From Shouchella clausii (lineage in GTDB: Bacteria > Bacillota > Bacilli > Bacillales > Bacillaceae_D), in NCBI RefSeq assembly GCF_001598215.1, contig NZ_BCXJ01000002.1, positions 620,001 through 684,000 on the forward strand: a stretch of 64,000 nucleotides of DNA, written 5' to 3'. The notes beneath the pieces are model-generated. The model did not search any database and was not told the DNA's origin. It was given only the letters and a program-made list of their open reading frames with translations. Within the stretch, counting starts at the first letter, position 1; each line of letters begins with the position of its first letter. Positions 16,420 through 23,621 of this stretch are shown here, one piece after another. The translations under genes and the position numbers were made by a program.

Positions 16420-17901
16420 TTAAGAATGATTTGGGGCTTCCGTCAAGTCCTCTGCCCTTCCTGGCAACTCTTCATTGCTGTCTTCGGCAGGTTTTGCCCG
16501 TTTCATGAAAAAGGCTAGCACTAACGCAATGATTGAAACGTATACCGTAACCATGAATGCGTCGTTGATCCCTTCAACCATTGCCTGTTGGCCGAGAAGC
16601 GCAGGATCAATTGTGCCAGCTAGCTCCTCTGCATGGATTCTTGTCTGTGTAGACATAATCGTCACAAGCAACGCGGAACCAACCGCCCCTGCCACTTGGT
16701 TTAGCGTATTATTCATCGCAGTTCCGTGTGGATTCATTCGTGCGGGGAGCTGGTTTAAACCGTTTGTCATGACAGGCATCATCAACATAGACATGCCAAA
16801 CATCCTAAATGAATACAACATAATCAACTCTGTATAGGAAGTATCAAGAGCCAATGTCGTGAAAAAGTAGGAAGTAACAATCGTGATCAACAGGCCGATG
16901 ATCGCTAAAACGCGCCCGCCAAATTTGTCAAACAAACGTCCCGTGATTGGGGACATCGCTCCCATGATCAAAGCGCCTGGCAACATGAGCAAACCTGCAT
17001 GGAATGGCGAAATGCCGCGAACAGTTTGAATGTAGAGTGGCATGAGCAACATTCCGCCAAACATGCCCATCGTCACTGTAAGCGAAATCGCCGAAGATAA
17101 AGCAAACATCGGGTATTTATATATCCGAAAGTCCAGCATGGGCTTTTCCAGATGAAATTGCCGCGTAATAAACAGCACAAGGCCAATCACGCCGATGACG
17201 ATTGTCCCGTACACTTCTAGGCTGGCCCATCCTTTATCTCCAGCAGCACTAAACCCATACAATATCCCGCCAAAACCGATGCTTGATAAAATAACAGACA
17301 TCACATCAAGATGTGTATGCACCGATTGTTTATTGTCATACAGTCGAAATACAGCGAGTAAAAGGGTAACAATTGCGAACGGCAGCATCATATAAAACAA
17401 TACACGCCATTCATAATGTTCTACAATCCAGCCTGACAACGTCGGGCCAATCGCCGGGGCAAATACCATGACGAGGCCAAAAATGCCCATTGCCGATCCG
17501 CGCTTTTCAACTGGAAAGGATGTTAACATTACATTCATTAACAACGGCATCATAATCGCCGATCCTGAAGCTTGAATGACACGCCCTGCCATAAGTAGTG
17601 GAAAACCGTGGGAGAAACCAGCTAATGCGGTTCCTAAAGTAAACAGTGTCATTGCTGTTAAAAAAAGCCCGCGTACGGAAAATTTTTGGATTAAAAACGC
17701 TGTAATGGGTATAAGAATCCCGTTTACAAGCATATAGCCAGTCGTTAACCATTGAACAGTCGCAGGAGAAATATCAAAGTCTGCCATGATAGACGGCAAA
17801 GCCACATTAAGCAACGTATTGTTTAGTAACGCAATAAATGCACCGGCAAGCAGCATCGCAATCATTTTATATGGCGGTTTCGTTGGTGTATTTTCTGTCA
17901 T
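16420..17901 (-). CDS. MFS drug exporter, DHA2 (EmrB/QacA) family
   Basis: 493 residues with about 14 membrane helices, the DHA2 topology of proton-coupled drug exporters. Visible marks are NVALPSIMADFDISPATVQW in the first periplasm-side segment, GRVIQASGSAIMMPLL (motif B region) and the motif C region FAPAIGPTLSGWIVEHYEWRVLFY. Gene order and size resemble B. subtilis LmrB/YhcA-type exporters. A GAGGGGG site precedes ATG. The divergent TetR gene is its likely repressor. Confidence 0.9.
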   Translation of the reverse strand: MTENTPTKPPYKMIAMLLAGAFIALLNNTLLNVALPSIMADFDISPATVQWLTTGYMLVNGILIPITAFLIQKFSVRGLFLTAMTLFTLGTALAGFSHGFPLLMAGRVIQASGSAIMMPLLMNVMLTSFPVEKRGSAMGIFGLVMVFAPAIGPTLSGWIVEHYEWRVLFYMMLPFAIVTLLLAVFRLYDNKQSVHTHLDVMSVILSSIGFGGILYGFSAAGDKGWASLEVYGTIVIGVIGLVLFITRQFHLEKPMLDFRIYKYPMFALSSAISLTVTMGMFGGMLLMPLYIQTVRGISPFHAGLLMLPGALIMGAMSPITGRLFDKFGGRVLAIIGLLITIVTSYFFTTLALDTSYTELIMLYSFRMFGMSMLMMPVMTNGLNQLPARMNPHGTAMNNTLNQVAGAVGSALLVTIMSTQTRIHAEELAGTIDPALLGQQAMVEGINDAFMVTVYVSIIALVLAFFMKRAKPAEDSNEELPGRAEDLTEAPNHS

Positions 17902-17924
17902 TCAATAACCCCCTCTAAACTGTC

Positions 17925-17943
17925 GGTCCAATATATATACACC
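17925..17943. promoter_or_regulatory. Possible TetR operator
   Basis: GGTCCAATATATATACACC, an imperfect palindrome (GGT...ACC around an AT core) 24 bases before the MFS start, in the gap shared with the divergent TetR gene. Suggested by position and symmetry only. Confidence 0.3.
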
Positions 17944-18087
17944 AGTTCTATTGCAATAACGAGATTTATCATACTCCTTTCCATTCCTCTTTTCAAGCGA
18001 AAAATTTGCGATTTGTTTTTTTTACAAATGTACGGTAGCATTAAAATTGGACGACTGGTTCAGATCATTCAATACGGGGTGACGCAA

Positions 18088-18978
18088 TTGCAGAAACGGA
18101 AAGAACATGTCATCGAAACAGCGCTTAACCTATTTTTAAAATCGGGCATCCAAGGGACTTCTATCCAAACGATTATTGACAAAAGCGGGATTTCAAAAGG
18201 AACGTTTTATAACTATTTTCAGTCTAAAAATGACCTCCTATACGGAATCATTAAATTGATACACAATAAAGTTTTAGCCAAGCGGAAAGAAATTGAAGAT
18301 GATCCTACCATTACAGGGATGGAACAATTTACAAAACAAACGATCCTGTTTAGCAAGACAAACAAAAAGTACAACCTTTTTCCTTTATTTGAACAAATTT
18401 TTTTATCTGACGATCCTTCGTTAAAAAAACTTTTCCAGCAATATTTCTTCCATGAAATCGAATGGATCCAAAAACAGTTTGTTCGTTTATTTGGCGAAGA
18501 AATAAAACCATACAGCTTGGATGGCGCCCTAATTTTTAACGGCATTGTCCATCAATTTATGCGTGTAAAAACGATTTCAAAAAAAGAAGAAGACCGATTT
18601 TATGAAAACGTGATTCGCTATGCAGCTGAAAGGGCAGGAGAGTTTTTCTCCACCATGCAACAAACACCAAAAGCACCTTTATTTACAGAAAGTTTGTTGC
18701 GGGATTGGCTTGACCAAAAAGCCACAACACCAATGAAGAATCAACGGCATTTTGAAACAGCGCACAATACCCTTAAGACAGCGATTCTTTCCGCAAACCA
18801 CGATACACAAATAGAAAAAGGCTTGCTCGAGGGGCTGGAATTTATTGAGCATGAACTAAAACAGCAGGAACCACGAACATTTGTAATCGAGAGCATCCTC
18901 CTCTCCTTTACAGCACATGCTTCAGAATGGAAAGAAACATTGCATCACTATAAAAAAGCGCTTGAACCTTTTATGTAA
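18088..18978 (+). CDS. TetR/AcrR-family repressor
   Basis: About 296 residues from TTG 18088, which sits five bases after GGGGTGA; a longer open frame from 18013 has no site. The N-terminal helix-turn-helix is clear: HVIETALNLFLKSGIQGTS, then TIIDKSGISKGTFYNYFQSK. The remaining 235 residues form a ligand domain that is longer than the usual TetR length of about 190-220, with the extra residues at the C-terminus. It is transcribed away from the MFS exporter, so it most likely represses that exporter and responds to a compound it pumps. Confidence 0.85.
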   Translation: MQKRKEHVIETALNLFLKSGIQGTSIQTIIDKSGISKGTFYNYFQSKNDLLYGIIKLIHNKVLAKRKEIEDDPTITGMEQFTKQTILFSKTNKKYNLFPLFEQIFLSDDPSLKKLFQQYFFHEIEWIQKQFVRLFGEEIKPYSLDGALIFNGIVHQFMRVKTISKKEEDRFYENVIRYAAERAGEFFSTMQQTPKAPLFTESLLRDWLDQKATTPMKNQRHFETAHNTLKTAILSANHDTQIEKGLLEGLEFIEHELKQQEPRTFVIESILLSFTAHASEWKETLHHYKKALEPFM

Positions 18979-19124
18979 CCGTTCCCTCAAACGATTTACA
19001 GACAGCGCTCGAAAATGGTTGTTTAACTGACCTTTAAGAGAAGGAGAACATTCACGGTTTAATTGAGTTAACGTTTATGGATGTACTTTTTTCTGCTATA
19101 CTTTTTAAAAAGGAGTAATGCTTA

Positions 19125-19301
19125 ATGACGATCATCATGTTGGTTGCAATTTTTGTTGTGACGTTTGTAGTCGTTTTTTTGTTAAGTGGCTTAATCGACA
19201 CACTTTTAAAAAACAACCCCAGTATAAAACGGTGGTTCCTCTCATCACTGGCTATTACTGGCATCATCTTTGTGCTCTTTTGGTCTTCGAGTCTCATTTA
19301 A
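19125..19301 (+). CDS. Small two-helix membrane protein, 58 residues
   Basis: ATG 19125 lies nine bases after AAGGAG. The 58-residue product has a long hydrophobic N-terminal helix (IIMLVAIFVVTFVVVFLL), a short hydrophilic turn with KNNPSIKRW, and a second helix (FLSSLAITGIIFVLFW). An overlapping frame from ATG 19118 gives a Cys/His-rich peptide that looks like noise. No family recognised. It immediately precedes a broken coiled-coil gene with which it may once have formed a pair. Confidence 0.55.
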   Translation: MTIIMLVAIFVVTFVVVFLLSGLIDTLLKNNPSIKRWFLSSLAITGIIFVLFWSSSLI

Positions 19302-19360
19302 CATTCTAGCAACGAATTCATCACGATCATACGTTAACGACAATAATGAGAGGTTTGAAT

Positions 19361-19674
19361 ATGAGCAATGATTTACTGAAGCAAATTTTGAATAAGCTAG
19401 AAAACATCGAAGCTGAACAGCAAAATATGAAAGTTGGGTAGCAAAGCATGAAAGCCCAATTAGATGAGAATACACGACTGACGAGGGCGCTCTATGACAG
19501 GCAGGAAGAAACAGATGCGAAGTTAACGTCTCTTGCTGAGATATGAATTTTATGAAGAGGGAAATGACGGCCCTTAAACAAGGGCAAGAGCGGCATGAAA
19601 AAATTTTAGAGTCGCTCGCCATGCGTTCATTAGAACAAGAGACAGAGCTCCGGGAGTTAAAACGAATAAAATAG
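19361..19674 (+). pseudogene. Broken coiled-coil protein gene
   Basis: The reading from ATG 19361 encodes a Gln/Glu/Leu-rich heptad pattern (SNDLLKQILNKLENIEAEQQ) interrupted by TAG at 19439-19441, continues in the same frame as a coiled coil to TGA at 19544-19546, then resumes in another frame from 19543 (KREMTALKQGQERHEKILES) to TAG at 19672-19674. One nonsense mutation and one frameshift therefore split a roughly 104-residue helical protein. Function unknown. It is a degraded gene unless sequencing errors explain both lesions. Confidence 0.7.
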
Positions 19675-19694
19675 TGTCGTTGCAAAAGGAAAAA

Positions 19695-19709
19695 CCCCCT
19701 AAACGGGGG
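19695..19709 (-). terminator. Terminator overlapping the end of yhbH
   Basis: Minus strand CCCCCGTTTAGGGGG followed by TTTTT. The last yhbH codons and its TAG lie inside the hairpin. Confidence 0.8.
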
Positions 19710-20871
19710 CTTCCTCTGCCGATTTTTGAAAGAAAAATTTTAGGGCGTGGTATACATCGCCTTTTTCTTTTAAAATATAGTGCATAAAACGGGGATCTGT
19801 CATGTTTTTGTACGCACTCATTAACGTCGAATGGCGCGAATATTGATTGACTTCCCCGTAGCCAAACAAATTGGAACGTTCCATTAGCTGGTTAACAAGT
19901 TTTAAGCAACGTGCGTTATCGGACGTTAGGTTATCACCGTCTGAAAAATGGAATGGGTAAATGTTATACGCACGTGGGTTGTATTTCTCGTCAATCAACT
20001 CTAGCGCTTTCCTATAAGCGGATGAACAAATTGTCCCCCCGCTTTCTCCCTTTGAAAAGAAATCCTCTTCGCTTACTACTTTCGCTTCTGTATGGTGGGC
20101 AATAAATTCGATTTCAACTGTTTCGTATTTTGTACGCAGGAAACGAGTCATCCAAAAGAAAAAGCTACGTGCCATATATTTTTCAAACCGCCCCATTGAA
20201 CCACTTGTATCCATCATTGCAATGACAACCGCTTTCGATTCTGGCCGGATCGTTTCCGTCCAAGTTTTAAACCGTAAATCGTCCTTGTAAATCGGCATAA
20301 TGTTCGCTTTGCCATTTAAAGCGTTGCGTTTAATGGCGGCTAAAATCGTACGGCGTTTGTCGACATTTCCCATTAATCCTTTTTTGCGAATATCATTAAA
20401 GGAAATATCTTCCACTACAAGCTCTTGTTCTTCTTTTTTTTGTAAATTTGGCAATGCAAGCTCAGAAAAAAGCATTTCTTCTAACTCCACGATCGAAACC
20501 TCAGCTTCATTATAATCTTCGCCTGCTTGGTCGCCTGCGCCTGACCCTTTGCCAGCGCCTGCCTGTTTGTCGCCATTTGGATCACGAGCAACGACATCGC
20601 CGATTTTGCTGTCGCCTTTCCCTTGGCCAACATGTTGGTTTTTGTCATAGTTGTAACGAATTTTGTATTCATCTAACGAGCGGATCGGAATTTTGATCAC
20701 GTCTTTTCCATTGGACATAACAATGTTTTCTTCACTAACTAAGTCAGGCAAGTTTTTTTTGATGGCGTCCCGTACTTTTTCTTGGTGTCGACGTTGGTCT
20801 TGGAACCCTTTTCGATGGAGGGACCAGTTTTCCTGGGAGATCGTGAACTGCCGGCCGTTGTCTTTTTCCAT
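19699..20871 (-). CDS. yhbH: Sporulation protein YhbH (DUF444, VWA-like)
   Basis: 390 residues. DUF444 proteins are partners of the PrkA kinase across bacteria. The N-terminal third is charged and includes the Gly/Lys-rich linker [11 protein letters not shown]...[16 protein letters not shown]; the C-terminal half carries a von Willebrand A-like domain with the metal-site start [20 protein letters not shown] and [13 protein letters not shown]. In B. subtilis yhbH directly follows prkA and is needed for normal sporulation. Here the two remain on the same strand but 2.7 kb of other genes separate them. GAGGAGGGAAGGT precedes the ATG. Confidence 0.92.
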   Translation of the reverse strand: MEKDNGRQFTISQENWSLHRKGFQDQRRHQEKVRDAIKKNLPDLVSEENIVMSNGKDVIKIPIRSLDEYKIRYNYDKNQHVGQGKGDSKIGDVVARDPNGDKQAGAGKGSGAGDQAGEDYNEAEVSIVELEEMLFSELALPNLQKKEEQELVVEDISFNDIRKKGLMGNVDKRRTILAAIKRNALNGKANIMPIYKDDLRFKTWTETIRPESKAVVIAMMDTSGSMGRFEKYMARSFFFWMTRFLRTKYETVEIEFIAHHTEAKVVSEEDFFSKGESGGTICSSAYRKALELIDEKYNPRAYNIYPFHFSDGDNLTSDNARCLKLVNQLMERSNLFGYGEVNQYSRHSTLMSAYKNMTDPRFMHYILKEKGDVYHALKFFFQKSAEEAPV

Positions 20872-21208
20872 ACCTTCCCTCCTCAGTAAGGTTTGTTTAC
20901 GTTTATCGATTGAAAGTGGAACGTTTCTAGTTGATTGTGCATATCATAAACTGGTGCAAAATATTGTTGCATGGCTACTTTTCTTATCCTATGTAAGACA
21001 AGAGCAAGAGTTGCCAAGAAATTTTCGTTGGACAAGCCAAACCGCGCCATAGTAACGATGAAAAGGCTAACTGATTACAAGGATTTCGTATGTATGCGTT
21101 TTTGCAAAGGCATCGTTTTTCCATCGCTAATCTCGAAGCAAACATAAAAGCAGACGCCCCCATTTCGTACGTTTTTTGCTACACTAATCTAAAAAGCAGG
21201 GAGAGCCT
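20872..21208. other. Intergenic region between divergent yhbH and ATPase genes
   Basis: About 340 bases that must hold the yhbH promoter (minus) and the ATPase promoter (plus). On the minus strand CAATATT followed 14 bases later by GATATGCA is a weak match to a SigE-type promoter, which would suit a sporulation gene. No ORF, hairpin or repeat was found. Confidence 0.35.
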
Positions 21209-21952
21209 ATGACAGCTAAACATATGTACATTACACAGTTACACTACGACAAGCCTGCTAATGGGCAAGATCTTGGTTTTCCTCATACCCTTCCATTCCT
21301 ACAAGGCTTTGATAGCCTTTCTTTTAAAAAACCTGTCACGATTTTTGTCGGTGAAAACGGAACAGGCAAGTCAACGTTGATTGAAACACTAGCAGCGTTA
21401 GTGGAATTAAACCTTGAAGGTGGCTCAAAAAACCACCGCTTTGAAACAGAAGCAAGCCATTCTTCTCTCTATCAGTATTGCCGCTTAACTAGGGGGGCCT
21501 ACCGCCCACGCGATGCTTACTTTTACCGGGCAGAAACGTTTTATAATTTAGCTACAGATATGGATCAATTTGCAGAAGGAGAAGGAGTGTTATCACAAAA
21601 ACTATTTGGCCGGAATTTACATACATTTTCTCGCGGTGAGGCAATGACAACGTTAATGAATCATCGTTTTTTCGGCAATGGCTTTTATTTGATGGACGAA
21701 CCAGAAACTGGACTGTCTGTAAACTCCCAGCTTCAAATCCTCCTTGCCATCAAGGAACGGATCAACAAAAATTCGCAGTTTATTTTCGCCACCCATTCTC
21801 CGATTTTAATTTTGTATCCAGGAGCACAAGTGTTTCAACTAAGCGATGAAGGTATTGAGGAAATCGCTGCAGAAGAGACGCAGCTTTTTAAAGATTGGCG
21901 CATGATTATGGAACGTAATTCCTATTTTATTCACCAACTCTTCTCTGACTGA
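21209..21952 (+). CDS. ABC-like AAA ATPase of the predicted-ATPase (SMC/RecF-like) type
   Basis: 247 residues. Walker A FVGENGTGKSTLIE at about residues 46-59, a signature-like HTFSRGEAMTTL, Walker B GNGFYLMDEPETGLSV, and the switch His in FATHSPILILYPG. It has no membrane segments and no partner permease, so it is of the stand-alone AAA_21/AAA_23 kind that works on nucleic acids or as part of toxin or defence systems, though many have unknown roles. GGGAGAGCC precedes the ATG. It sits alone between yhbH and the signal peptidase pair, in the block that separates yhbH from prkA. Confidence 0.8.
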   Translation: MTAKHMYITQLHYDKPANGQDLGFPHTLPFLQGFDSLSFKKPVTIFVGENGTGKSTLIETLAALVELNLEGGSKNHRFETEASHSSLYQYCRLTRGAYRPRDAYFYRAETFYNLATDMDQFAEGEGVLSQKLFGRNLHTFSRGEAMTTLMNHRFFGNGFYLMDEPETGLSVNSQLQILLAIKERINKNSQFIFATHSPILILYPGAQVFQLSDEGIEEIAAEETQLFKDWRMIMERNSYFIHQLFSD

Positions 21953-21958
21953 ATGCAA

Positions 21959-21984
21959 AAACGAGTGCTGTTTCGCACTCGTTT
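21959..21984 (+). terminator. Terminator of the ATPase gene, first copy
   Basis: AAACGAGTGC-TGTTTC-GCACTCGTTT, hairpin seven bases after the stop. A second copy differing at one base lies at 22163-22188, on the other side of a repeat element. Confidence 0.7.
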
Positions 21985-22162
21985 CAGACTGTAGGCAAAC
22001 GCTCGCATACGTCGTCGTTTGCCTCACTCATATGCTTTGAAACTGTCGTTTCATGCGCAAGAAAACCACTGCTCATGAACCCCCGTTCTATTCGCATCTT
22101 CCCTCGGCTGACAAGCGTTTTCTATCAGTCTGAGGGCGGTTATCGACTTTGTCGACAACCTC
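21985..22162 (+). repeat. Terminator-associated repeat element, copy A
   Basis: 178 bp inserted between two copies of the same 26-base terminator. The element begins CAGACTGTAGGCAAACGCT and its inverted partner ends at 22132 with AGCGTTTTCTATCAGTCTG, giving terminal inverted repeats of about 19 bp. It is followed by a conserved tail, GGCGG and then the hairpin GGTTATCGACTTTGTCGACA. Related copies are at 30899-31053, 37039-37206 and 57641-57729. No ORF. Confidence 0.75.
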
Positions 22163-22188
22163 AAACGAGTGCTGTTTCGTACTCGTTT
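22163..22188. terminator. Terminator hairpin, second copy
   Basis: AAACGAGTGCTGTTTCGTACTCGTTT, 25 of 26 bases identical to the first copy at 21959-21984. It now abuts the stop of the first signal peptidase gene on the opposite strand and may serve as its terminator. Confidence 0.65.
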
Positions 22189-22189
22189 A

Positions 22190-22759
22190 TCAATCCATAA
22201 AGCCAAATTCGGACACCGGCCAGAACCGCAATCCGACTTTGCCAATGATTTCATCTTCATTAACTGGGCCAATCACACGGCTGTCTAAGCTAGCAGGGCG
22301 GTTGTCACCCATTACAAAGACATGGTTCTCTGGGACGGTTTCTTCAAATGAGTAATCTTCCGTATACGCGGGCCCTGAATAAGCAGCTTTTGCTTCTTCC
22401 AAATAAGGCTCTTCGACTTGCTCGCCATTAATGTAAAGGATGTCGTCCTCAAAGCGAATCGTATCGCCTGGTAAGCCAATCACCCGCTTGATATAGCTAT
22501 CTTCCTCCGTCGCGTGGAACACGATGAGATCAAACCGCTCAGGCTCGCCAAATTGATAACTTAATTTATTTACAATAAAACGCTCACCGTCATGAGCAGT
22601 CGGCACCATTGAGACGCCGCGAACTTCAAAGCTGGTCATCACAAATGTCCGGACTACAAACGCAAGAATAAGCGCAATTGCAATCGCCTTTACCCAGCCC
22701 CAAAACTCTGATTTCTTTTCCGCTTCTGCCACTGCTGTTCCTCGCTTTCCGTCTTCCAT
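22190..22759 (-). CDS. lepB: Type I signal peptidase, copy 1
   Basis: 189 residues of the Sip type. One N-terminal membrane helix (about 22-41), then the catalytic Ser 50 in VRGVSMVPT and the general base Lys 91 in YIKRVIGLPGDT, followed by box D/E (VFVMGDNRPASLDSR, GKVGLRFWP). It cleaves signal peptides of secreted preproteins on the outer face of the membrane. It is a tandem duplicate of the gene at 22965-23528, about 84% identical by eye. Differences are spread over the membrane anchor and substrate-facing regions. The start is the same MEDGKRG in both. Confidence 0.92.
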   Translation of the reverse strand: MEDGKRGTAVAEAEKKSEFWGWVKAIAIALILAFVVRTFVMTSFEVRGVSMVPTAHDGERFIVNKLSYQFGEPERFDLIVFHATEEDSYIKRVIGLPGDTIRFEDDILYINGEQVEEPYLEEAKAAYSGPAYTEDYSFEETVPENHVFVMGDNRPASLDSRVIGPVNEDEIIGKVGLRFWPVSEFGFMD

Positions 22760-22964
22760 TCATGAGCATCCTGCCCGTGTTTTTATTAACGTATCATTAA
22801 TTCAAAAAAAGAACAAGAAATCCTCCACGAGGGGAAGGGAAAGATTTCCTACCTACTGACCCGCCTAAGAGAGATTTTCCAATTTGATGCATAGCTTGTT
22901 ATCGAGCGATCCCTCTAAAAGCACGGTGTTGTTTTTGATCGAAGGCTTCCACTTCGCTGACTCA

Positions 22965-23528
22965 TTATAAGCCAAATTCAGATAGCGGCCAGAACCGCAA
23001 TCCGACTTTGCCGATCATTTTATCTTCGCTAACTGGGCCAATAGCGCGGCTGTCTAAGCTAGTAGGGCGGTTGTCACCCATTACAAAGACATGGTTCTCT
23101 GGGACAGCCTCTTCAAATAAATAATCTTCCGTATACACGGGTCCTGAATCAGCAGCTTTTGCTTCTTCCAAATAAGGCTCTTCGACTTGCTCGCCATTAA
23201 TGTAAAGGATGTCGTCCTCAAATCGAATGGTATCGCCTGGTAAGCCAATCACCCGTTTGATGTAGCGGTCTTCTTCCGTCGCTTGGAACACAATGAGATC
23301 AAACCGTTCAGGCTCGCCAAATTGGTAACTCAACTTATCAATGATAAAATGCTCCCCGTCATGAACAGTCGGCACCATCGAGGCACCTTGAACCTCAAAA
23401 CGTTCAATCACAAATGTCCGGATTCCAACTGCAAGAATAAAGGCAATTGCAATCGTCTTTACCCAGCCCCAAAACTCTGATTTTCTTTTTGCTTCCGCCA
23501 CTGCTGCTCCTCGCTTTCCGTCTTCCAT
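22965..23528 (-). CDS. lepB: Type I signal peptidase, copy 2
   Basis: 187 residues, same architecture as copy 1: membrane anchor about 22-41, catalytic Ser 50 in VQGASMVPT, Lys 91 in YIKRVIG, MGDNRPTSLDSRAIGP. Both catalytic residues and all boxes are intact in both copies, so both are probably active. The C-terminus ends two residues earlier than copy 1. Bacillus species commonly hold several Sip enzymes with overlapping specificity; a local tandem pair like this is a recent lineage-level expansion. It follows prkA by about 90 bases and its terminator. Confidence 0.92.
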   Translation of the reverse strand: MEDGKRGAAVAEAKRKSEFWGWVKTIAIAFILAVGIRTFVIERFEVQGASMVPTVHDGEHFIIDKLSYQFGEPERFDLIVFQATEEDRYIKRVIGLPGDTIRFEDDILYINGEQVEEPYLEEAKAADSGPVYTEDYLFEEAVPENHVFVMGDNRPTSLDSRAIGPVSEDKMIGKVGLRFWPLSEFGL

Positions 23529-23584
23529 TCGCGAGCATCCTGCCCGTGTTTTTATTAACGTAGCATTAAATCAAAAAAAGGACA

Positions 23585-23618
23585 AGAAATCCTCCACGAG
23601 GCGACGCGGAGGATTTCT
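23585..23618 (-). terminator. prkA terminator
   Basis: Minus strand AAGAAATCCTCC...GGAGGATTTCTT followed by GTCCTTTTTTT, just after the prkA stop. A degenerate second arm-pair at about 22822-22855 marks the duplication of the signal peptidase unit. Confidence 0.8.
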
Positions 23619-23621
23619 TGC

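Larger units (their letters stand above)
22190..23620 (-). repeat. Tandem duplication of a signal peptidase unit
   Basis: Two units, about 22190-22855 and 22965-23620, each holding a lepB-type gene plus about 90 bases upstream. The upstream part of both contains GAGCATCCTGCCCGTGTTT and the AAGAAATCCTCCACGAGG arm of the prkA terminator. In the left unit that terminator has decayed. The duplication therefore included the 3' flank of prkA. Confidence 0.75.

Noticed and set aside
19118-19309. Cys/His-rich 63-codon frame overlapping the small membrane protein
   Set aside because: Its ATG lies only two bases after AGGAG, while the overlapping frame from 19125 is well spaced and gives a clean two-helix membrane protein.
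21209-21952. AAA ATPase considered as part of a defence (Gabija/retron/OLD-like) system
   Set aside because: No nuclease, reverse transcriptase or other effector gene is adjacent; only Walker and signature motifs are visible.
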